DNA of 64,000 nucleotides from Larus michahellis. Its lineage: Eukaryota; Chordata; Aves; Charadriiformes; Laridae. How positions within the stretch are numbered: the first letter of the stretch is position 1; each line of letters begins with the position of its first letter. Position numbers and translations under genes: made by a program. The DNA is taken from assembly GCF_964199755.1 (NCBI RefSeq), contig NC_133914.1:1860001-1924000 (forward strand). The letters run 5' to 3'. Below the pieces are notes generated by a model. It was not told where the DNA came from and ran no database searches. It was given only the letters and a program-made list of their open reading frames with translations. Shown here one piece after another: positions 55,530 to 64,000 of the stretch.

Positions 55530-56232
55530 TCCCATGGGAGATGACACCAAGCTGCGTCGACACACTGGAGGGGCAGGATGCCATCCAGAGGGAGCTGGGC
55601 AGGCTGGGGAGGTGGGCTCATGCCAACATCATGAAGTTCAACGCTTGCTGCATCCCCGGCAGCGTGGGCAGCAGGGCGAGGGGGGGGATTCTGCCCCTCT
55701 GCTCCGCTCTGGGGTGAGCCCCACCTGGAGTACTGTGTCCAGCCCTGGGGCACCAACATGAGAAGGACACGGAGCTGTTGGAGCAGGGCCAGAGGAGATG
55801 CTGGGAGGGCTGGAGCCCCTCTGCTGTGGGGACAGGCTGAGAGAGCTGGGGGGGTTCAGCCTGAAGAAGAGAAGGCTCCGGGGAGACCTTGGAGCCCCTT
55901 CCAGTCCCTAAAGGGGCTCCAGGAGAGATGGGGAGGGACTCTGGATCAGGGAGGGGAGCCATAGGGTGAGGGGGAACAGGTTTATACTGAAAGAGGGGAG
56001 ATTCAGATGAGATCTCAGGAAGAAATTCTTGGCTGTAAGGGTGGTGAGCCCCTGGCCCAGGTTGCCCAGAGAAGCTGTGGCTGCCCCATCCCTGGAGGGG
56101 TTCAAGGCCAGGTTGGACGGGGCTTGGAGCAACCTGGGCTGGTGGGAGGTGTCCCTGCCCAGGGCAGGGGGGTGGAAGGAGATGACCTTTAAGGTGCCTT
56201 CCAACATGAACCATTCTGTGACACTATGATTC
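55530..56232 (+). mobile_element. CR1 LINE, truncated copy F with internal deletion
   Basis: A plus-strand CR1 copy. The 5' part encodes GQDAIQRELGRLGRWAHANI, then MKFN, a conserved stretch of the reverse-transcriptase C-terminal half. It then jumps to the LCSALG and later segments, so an internal piece is missing. The 3' UTR includes TTGCCCAGAGAAGCTGTGGC and ends with degenerate octamers (CATTCTGTGACACTATGATT) near 56212-56231. It resembles copy A and is inactive. It lies about 280 bp upstream of the C1orf216 CpG island core. Confidence 0.92.
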
Positions 56233-58978
56233 CTCCTGTGTCAGCCCAGGGAAAAGGGCGGGAGAGGCTCGGAGGGGGCAGGGGGCCCGTGGGCTGGAGC
56301 CCTCCCGCCACCCACAGCCCCAGCATGGGAGCGGAGCCGTGCGCCAGGCTGGGTGCGTGTGGGTGCATCCCGTGGGATTCGGACACACTGACTCCTTCCC
56401 AGCCCCTGCCCCATTGGTCCCGTGAGCCTCAGCAGGTCCCCATGGGGTTGGGGGGGCTGGCGGGACCCATGCTCTCAATGGGGCCTTTATTCCCCTCGCG
56501 CAGAGCTGGGGTGTCTGTGCGCTGGGAAAGGAAAAGGCTCAGCAACATCAAATGGCTCCCACGAGTGCCGGGATGGCACCAGGCGTCACATGAAGCACCA
56601 TGAGTGTTTTGGGAGATAAAGAGGCTTTGTGGGGCCGGAGGGAGATGCACCACGCGGCAGCAAGGCCGGTGGCCTGGGGCTGGGAGCCAGGGCAGGGGCA
56701 GCCGGGGTGTCAGAGACACCCTGTTACCCACAGAGCTGCCCCGAGCAGGGATGTTCCCATCTCCTGCGGGGTCCACTCAGTGTGATTGATCTTCACCAGC
56801 ATCCCGTGGCAGCGCTGGGATAGACGTGGCATGAACACAGCGCCGTCACCCCATGGGCTCCGCAGGTAAAGCCCACCCCATCCAAAGTGAATCTCACCCA
56901 GGGCTCGGCACCCCTTGCCCCCCCCCGAGGAGGAGGAAGGAGGGGATGAAGGGGGTTTCAGGGTGGATGAAGATCCTCTCCAAAGCTCTGGACTGTTGGA
57001 GGTGGGATGTGGGGGAGAAACGCCGAGAGCTGATGTTCTTCCATGACATCGCAAGGGTTTGGAGCACTGGAATAACACTAATAAGTGATAAGTAAGTTCT
57101 TCTAACTTCCCATCTGCCTGACAGACCCCTAGGCAGCCGTTCCTGCTCCTGGCTCCTCCAGCCCCGAAGGCTTCCACACCTCCATCGACCAGGAATCGGT
57201 GGGGTGGGACCGAGAGCTGTAACTGGGGTGCTCAGGCTGCAGCACTGCTCCTCGGAGAGCCCGAGACTGAAGAAACAAAACCTTCCTGTCACACAGGAAA
57301 GGCAGAAACTGGCTCAGGCGCGTCTGTGAATGGGCAGGAAAGAAAATAGCATTTGGGCAAACAATGGGCTCCGCTCTGCGTTGCCTTGAGCTGAGTGTTT
57401 GCGTCTTCGTGCTGGTTTGTGTGTCACTCCCATCAGGGGCCTGAACTCAAAGCAAAGCTAAATATTCGTCACTGAGAGCGAGGAGGAAGGTTTCATCCAT
57501 TCAGGGACCTTCTCCTCTGGTTTACTGAGAGGAGGCACAGCTGAAACAGGCCTTTTTTCATCATGGGTTTAGATTTCAATGAGCAGAAGGAAGATGGAAG
57601 TCCAGCTGCAGTTTGGCTCGCGGGGCAGGAGTGGGGTTTGCTCCTCTCTTGGCTTTCCTCATCCCCACCCCAGGAATTCCCACGGGGCCGGTGGGTGCGG
57701 ACGTGCCGGATCCTGCTCAAACCTGCTGCGCATCAGCCCCGGCGTCGCTGCTGCTGGCAGGAACCTCCATTTTGGGGGTTCCTCCCCAAAATGCCAGCCT
57801 TGGCGCGAGCCGGGTGGGTGCCGGGTTCGTGGAGGGGGCCGGGAGCAGCGGCTGCAGGGTCTGTCTCGCCAGGGCTGGTTTTGCACTGGTGCAGCTCAGG
57901 TTCAGCCCAGCACCCCCAGCCGCAGGATTAGCTGTATCTGATGGAGACCAGAGGGATTTGCTGCTTGCAATGAAAACAGCTCCGTTTCCCTGCGAACCAG
58001 CCGGCCCCTCAGCCCCAGCTGCCCCCCGCCCCGAGGACTCTGCCAGCGGGGACGGCGGCGGGGGACCCCAGCTTGGGGCGCAGGACAGAGGGGACGCAGG
58101 GACACGGGGAGGCTGGGCTGGGACAGGGGGAAAGAGAAGATTTGGAGGTGGAGGGGGCTTAGTGATGGATTTCAAAGTCGTCTTCCCTTCCACTTCCCCT
58201 GCTTTGTTCCAGAAATAAATTAAAAACTCTCCCTCCAGGAAATTAAAAATAATTTAAGAAGACCAAGCGCAGGGCCTGGTGTGCTGGGGTTTCGGAGCTG
58301 GGCGTCCCAGGCGAGATAAGCACAGTGCACCGTGGGGCTCAGAGGGGAGAAGGGTGCGGGGGTGACCCACCAGAGCCACTGCAGAGGGCACTGACACCAG
58401 ATTCCTCCAGCAAAGCAGGTCCCTGGGACCCTGGATGCAGCACCCTTCCCCTGGGCTCAGCAGGCGTCCTGGCCACAGGAGCCCTCTGGCACCCAGGGAC
58501 TTCATGGCCGCTGGGACCTTGCACCAGCAGAGACACGGCACTGCTGCGGGGAAACGCCGGAGACGGGACCCGGCACTGCCTGTGGTGGAAATCGTCCTCA
58601 AACCCAGCGCCCGGCGCCCCACATTCGCCCCATGCGCAGGGCAGGCTGCTTCTCATCTGCTGAGTGTCCCGCTAACCCATGCAACGTGCCACGGGATTCG
58701 AACAAAATTGGTCCCAGAAGAAGCCCTCGCGCTCGGCCCCGTGCCTGCGTGGTGTCGGCCTTGTGTCCGACCTCTCTGCTGGGAAGGAGACACTGGGGAG
58801 CTGAAAGCTGCCCAGCGAGGGGTGGGTTGGGGAACCGGGATGGCGGAGGGAGAGGAAGAGCCTTCGGCACCAGGCAGGGGCTGCCTCCTCCTGCCCGAGG
58901 GCAGAGACCCTGCGACCTCGCTCCCCAGGCCAGCGTGCACAGCGATGCTCGCCCACGCACTGCGTGCCCATGTGCATG
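56233..58978. other. Intergenic upstream of C1orf216, no gene recognised
   Basis: GC-rich unique DNA. Human synteny would place CLSPN (minus strand) beyond C1orf216, but I recognised no claspin exon here. The 201-codon plus frame at 57613-58218 and the 340-codon plus frame at 58435-59457 have no domain; the latter owes its length to the minisatellite at its end. Confidence 0.4.
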
Positions 58979-59355
58979 AACTGCACGCTCACTGCACACC
59001 CACTGCACACCCACTGCATGCTCACTGCACGCTCACTGCACACTCACTGCACGCCCACTGCACATCCACTGCATGCTCACTGCACACTCACTGCACACCC
59101 ACTGCATGCTCACTGCACGCTCACTGCACACCCACTGCACACCCACTGCACACCCACTGCACATCCACTGCACACTCACTGCACACCCACTGCACACCCA
59201 CTGCACACCCACTGCACACTCACTGCACGCTCACTGCACGCTCACTGCACACCCACTGCACGCTCACTGCACGCCCACTGCACATCCACTGCACATCCGC
59301 TGCACGACCACTGCACGCTCACTGCACACCCACCGCACACCCACTGCACGCCCAG
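58979..59355. repeat. 11-bp minisatellite (CACTGCACACC), about 34 units
   Basis: A tandem array of 11-bp units: CACTGCACACC, with CACTGCACGCT, CACTGCATGCT and CACTGCACATC variants. Unit length is almost invariant. Since 11 is not a multiple of three, the peptide pattern repeats every 11 residues (33 bp), and His/Thr/Cys-rich frames stay open in several phases on the plus strand, plus a 282-codon minus frame. These are array products, not genes. Confidence 0.93.
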
Positions 59356-62300
59356 CGTGCGCGCACCAGCACTCGGGCTGGGAGAGCAAGTGAGCGCTGG
59401 TGCAGGGGGAGGCTGCGTGCGGGGGGAGGCGTGCGGGCTGGAGGCTGGAGCGCTTAGAAGGAAATGAAACATGTTTTTTGGGAGATTTCCACATTCTTCC
59501 CCTCCCTGGGCTCCCATCGGTTCCCATCTCCTACCCTGTCCTGCACGGGGCACTGTGCCGGCAGCGCACGCCGGGGGCGATGGCCATGGTGGGGCCGTGC
59601 TCGGCCACGCAGCGATGCTGGGAGGGGCTCGGCCGGGCGCCTTCATGGCCAAGAGCACCCGGGCACCCAGGAGCCACCGTCCCACCAGCCCGGGACCCCG
59701 GTGCTGAGGGGGGGAACCCGTCCCGAAAGAGTTAAGGGTGAAACATTGCCAAAAAAAAATTACAAAAGAAAAAAGTGCCCTGAACCACATGCGACCTAAC
59801 CTCCCCAGCGGCTCATCTGAGTTTAATAACGGAGGAGGGAAATCTCCCAAAAAGCTCTCAGAGAAATTAAAGTAAACAGCGTGCTGACCTCCAACCCCGC
59901 GCTGCCCCGCCGCTGACTCGGCCCGGCTGCGGCAGCACCGGCAGCTTGGCATTCGGTGTAATTGTAAACACATTCGGGTAAATATGATGGGGGGGGGCGG
60001 TGAGGGGGTCCCGGGGGAGCCGCTCTTCCAGCACCCGGCGGGAACCGGGGCCCGGCAGCCGGGCAAAGACGTGGGCACGGGGGACACCATGGACTGACAG
60101 CTTCGGGCTGCGTGGCCGTGCCACGTCCCTGGCTGCGAGGGGCTTCGGGACTGATGTTGCCGGTGGGGCCAGGAGCTGCTGGGACCATCACGCTACCCCG
60201 TGACTGCGGGGTTGGGGCTGGAAAACCGAACGTCCGGAGTGATGATGGAGGGAGGAGGAGGAGGAGAAGGGTGCTATAAAGGGCTTGTCGTCTTGGCCTC
60301 ACAAAATTTAAAAACAATGCTCTTATTTTCGTAGATCCTGGTCACTTTTGTAGGCTGAGGGAAAGAAAAGCAACCCCTGGGCTGTGCGAGTGCAGGGGCT
60401 CCTCTCCGGGGAGGGGCCGGCAAAGCCACCGGCCTCGAGGGACGAAGCGGGAGCTGAGCATCGCTGCCAGCCTGGCCCTGCTCCATCCCCGTCCCTGTCC
60501 CCATTCCTGTCCCATCCCTGCAGTGCCCGCACGTGCAGCATCCCATCGCCTGCATTCCCCAAGGGGTTTTCTGGGGAAACCACCACTTAAAGAGAAGGGG
60601 CAGGAGGCAGAGGGGGGAGGATCTGGGCGAGCCCCACTCCCCAGCCCCCCAGCCCCGGCGCCCGGGCTGGTCCCGCTGCCTGCCATCTACCTGTAAACCA
60701 AACTGTATTTCAATCAGAATCAAAGGCAGTGACAGATGCGCTGTATTTGGTGAAAAATGCCAGGAATCCCCAGCCAGATTGGGTTTCAGAGGAGCTGGGA
60801 ATCCCACAGAGGCCAGACGGTATCCATGGGACTGGAGGTCGGAGCCCGCTCCCCCCGGCAGATCCCAGCCCCAAGGATCAGCCCTTGGGATGCGTTGGGA
60901 TACTGGGGAGAGGAGGAGGAGGAGGTGGAGGAAGGGGCTGTGGGACCAGAGACCCCAGCGGAGGTGTGAACCTCCCGCCGGAGGGACAAGCCATCGGTGA
61001 TGGGGACCCGGCTCCGTCCCTGGGACACGCAGCCCCGTCACCTGGCTGGGAGAGACCCCCCTCGCCCCCCGCCCGCACCCAGGGAGAAGCCTCTTTCCTC
61101 TCTGCTTTCCCAACTCCCAAAAAAGGGTTTCTCTTGGTCCGGGGGAATGTGCTCTGCCAAGAGAGCGAAGCCGGCGTCCCGCAGACCTTTCCTCTGGGGT
61201 TTATCCGCTGCAGAGCTACAAAAGGGGAATATTGACGCCAGCTCCACCCCTTCCATCAGAGCGGGACCCAAAAATCACCATTTCCTCTTGGCCTGTGAAT
61301 CACTAATAAACTCCAGACAGAAAGGTCTGATTAGGAAATTGTTTGGGAAATGGGAAGGAAGGGGGAGGGACCGGCGCTCGCCGCGTCGGCTGGTGGCTCT
61401 GCACGGCTTTGCCCCTCGGTGTCACCTCCCCGCGCCGCGGGACGCGTCCCTGCCTCGGGGTCCCCGCGTCTGCTCCAGCCATGGGCCACATCCCGAGCCC
61501 AGCCCAGGGGCTCTCCGAGTCTGGCTCCAACCAAAGTTCACCATCGGAGGGATCTGCCTGGGGAGGGATGAAAATCCCTGCGTGTGTTTAAGCGTATACG
61601 TTTTTCTGGGATCGCCATCCATGGGCTGTGCCAGGGCAGCGGCACTGAAGGAAATCTGTCCCATCAGTTGGTATCCGCGGCTGCGCGCTCTGAGCGCGGG
61701 CTCCTCGGCTGGAGCGTCCCTGGGCCGTCTCCTGCCCATGCCGGACCCAGCCACCGGCCGCTCGCAGCCCGTGACACCAGGGTGCTCCGGGCAGGGAGCT
61801 CCCGGTTCAAAATTAATATAATAAAGGCAGGAATGCCCGCGGATTCTGGATTACTGCTCAGCGTGTGGTTGGGAAGGCACGGCGGTGCCGTTGCCCTCGC
61901 CAACACCCACGCTGCAAACAGCGGGTGCCAGCCCTCGGGGCCGTGCCGTCCCCGTCCCACGCTGCTCCCCGTCCTGCAGCACGGCGGCGGCACCGTCCCT
62001 GCCCCCCCGCAGAAGGGTCCCGGCCCCGCGGCGCCCTGCACCCCCCCAACTGCTGCACACTTGTCCTGAAACAGCAAAGCTCCACATTTGGACTTCATAA
62101 TGCAGAAAACTTCAGGATTTTTGAAATTTCAGTCTTGGACACAAATCTGATGCATTCCATAAATGCTTTAATTTATCCCTTTGTCACAATATTCGATAAA
62201 AGGTTTCGTTTCAGCTGCCCCGCTTTGATTAATAACTGTAACAGACTCTAACCTGAAGAAATCATCTTATATTGCCTTCATGGAAATTAAATGTTTGATT

Positions 62301-64000
62301 GCACATAGTCGGAATTTTCTGATGTGGAAACTGCCCCACTGGAGAACTTTGAACAAGCTCTAATCAAACAACCCTTTGGGGTGGGTTTTTTTTTTTTTCC
62401 CCTTCAGCTTCACCTATAACAAGTCAAAACATCTGTTAAAATTCAATCAGAGCAAAACTGGCTGAAAAAATTAAAATTGGGGGTGTACAATTAAACGTCT
62501 GCCCACGTTGCAGCCAGGTGGGACGGGGGCTCTGCTCGCAGGGTGTGGATCTGGCCGGCACCGGCTGCGAGGAGCGGGGTCCCGCGGGGGCCTCCCACCG
62601 CCCCGTGTTCCCGGCACCGGCACCACGCGGGTGCCGCCACCGCCGCAGTCCCTGTGTCACTGCGAGCCGCACGCTCCCACTGGCGCTGCCAGGGACGCCA
62701 CCGCCGGGGACGATGCTGGTGGCCCGTCGGAGGTGCCAGCCCCGGTGTGGCACAGGGAGTCGCTGGGTTTGTGCTGGCGCTGGCCGGGCCCCCCCCAGCA
62801 GAAACGGCCTTTGTGGCAGAAAGCGCCTTTTGAACCGAAAAGGACGTTTTCCTTATGCTTGACATCCTCTGCTTTTTAGTAAAAATAGAAACACTGGAAT
62901 TCCCGGGCTGGGTTCATTTTCCTTCCTCTTCCTTCCTTTTCCACAGCAGGGCGAGGGGTTTGAGTGTCCCCAAGCCATGAGAGACGGCAGAGGGATGGAA
63001 AGCGAGAGGGAAACCCAAAATCCCGTGGGCACTCGGGCACAGGAGCACTTTCCGGCAGGGATGGCGTGAGCGGGCGGCCGGCAGCCGCTGGTCTGCGGTG
63101 CTAATCCCGGCCGCGGCCGGGCTCTGCCGTGCCACAGGTGCCCCCGCACCAGACAGGGAGCAGTGGCACGTTTTTGAGGTCAGAAAGCAGAGTTTTCAGC
63201 AATTAGAGCGGCATGCCAAGATAAACCCCTGCTTCCTGGCGGGTCCGTTCCCATCAGCCTGTTTGGGTCCCGGCGAGACGGACCCTGGCGAGGGACTCTC
63301 CGGGCGGGAACAGCCCGGCAAATTCTCTCTGCATGGGTGAAATTCCCTCTGCTACCGAGGTTATTATCTCCGAACAGGAACCAACAATATCCTTTCATTT
63401 AGGCACTAATTTGAACAATGTGCGCCGGCCGGGGGAGGAAGGGCGCTCGCTGCTCCAGAGCCTTTGAAAAATCCAGGCAGGAGCCAAACCAGAAGGAAAA
63501 CAAAACCCCGCAGTGATGTGAGCGGCTCGGCCACGCAGGGCCACGGCTCGGTGCCGGTGCTGGTGCCGCAGGCTCCGGCCGTGCTGCCAGTGCAAAGGGT
63601 GATGCTGGAAAGAGCCACGGTGCTGCCAGGCACAGGGACACGTGGGGCTCCAGGCACCCCTGTCCTGGCTCGTGCCGGGGGAAAATTATCGTCCAGGCCG
63701 TCCTGGAGCCGAGAGCCCCCGTCCATGGAGGGTGGGGGGGTGACTTTTGCCCACTGGGGAAATTTGCCTCCTCCGCTTGACCAGCCTGTTCAGCCTCGTA
63801 ATTACAGCTTCCATAGGGCTGGAGGGTGCAGTAAAACACTTATAAACTTGTTCTATCGTAAAGCTCACACTAAGCACCAGAAAAAGTTGGTGTGTGTAAT
63901 TGATAACTATAAAAACATTTTAATTTCCGTTTTTCAGGAGCAGACAAGACAAACATGGCAGGGGGAAGGGAGCACCCACTGATGGCGCACGTGTTCCCTG
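59356..64000. other. Intergenic, with AT-rich islands, no gene recognised
   Basis: No recognisable exon. Complex AT-rich islands lie at about 59735-59880, 60290-60355, 61225-61345 (AATCACTAATAAACTCC) and 62085-62480 (the longest, rich in ATTTG/TTGATTAAT motifs). A final one at about 63840-63945 runs through TAATTGATAACTATAAAAAC. They are separated by GC-rich DNA with chance open frames up to 282 codons. Confidence 0.4.

Noticed and set aside
54694-55544. Open frames of 226-258 codons (plus) over the C1orf216 CpG island
   Set aside because: Composition is dominated by Pro/Gly/Arg from GC-rich tandem repeats and (CCG)n. This is the antisense of a promoter, not coding sequence.
58435-60090. 340-codon plus frame and 282-codon minus frame
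   Set aside because: Both run through the 11-bp minisatellite and otherwise have GC-rich, featureless sequence. They are not convincing genes.

Overview
The window is vertebrate nuclear DNA, almost certainly from a bird. The evidence is several copies of the CR1 LINE with bird-type 3' ends (one with intact ATTCTATG-like octamers), a strongly GC-rich compositional background, and two intron-containing genes whose proteins I recognise: PSMB2 (20S proteasome subunit beta-4) and C1orf216. In human these two genes are neighbours on 1p34.3, in the same relative orientation. No prokaryotic feature, CRISPR array or tRNA gene was recognised.

Layout. Positions 1-2320 are AT-rich flanking DNA beyond the 3' end of PSMB2. 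PSMB2 lies on the minus strand from about 2320 to 13450. Its six coding exons reconstruct a full 201-residue protein with GT-AG junctions and continuous phase. A truncated CR1 sits in its first intron. The PSMB2 promoter (about 13400-13720) is CpG-rich and carries a palindromic CRE and a CACGTG E-box. From here to 52 kb is about 38 kb without a recognisable gene. It is GC-rich and broken by short AT-rich islands with many TAAT/ATTA homeodomain-type motifs, which look like candidate conserved non-coding elements. It also holds four CR1 fragments, MIR-like remnants and two minisatellites: a 51-bp unit at 28.2-28.8 kb and a roughly 20-bp unit at 42.7-43.1 kb. C1orf216 lies on the minus strand from about 51930 to 55250, with one coding exon for 280 residues and a non-coding first exon in a (CCG)n-containing CpG island. 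Beyond it are another CR1 (55.5-56.2 kb), more GC-rich intergenic DNA, an 11-bp minisatellite (59.0-59.36 kb) and several AT-rich islands to the end of the window.

How the parts relate. PSMB2 is a housekeeping structural subunit of the proteasome. C1orf216 is a poorly characterised coiled-coil protein, and nothing here links the two functionally. Most long open frames in the GC-rich part are chance frames, shadows of CR1 reverse transcriptase, or frames through minisatellites. I found no convincing undescribed system. The items most worth following are the 51-bp minisatellite, which is open in several frames on both strands; the AT-rich islands between the two genes; the tandemly duplicated GC block at the C1orf216 promoter; and a pair of near-identical CR1 copies in direct orientation 18.5 kb apart.
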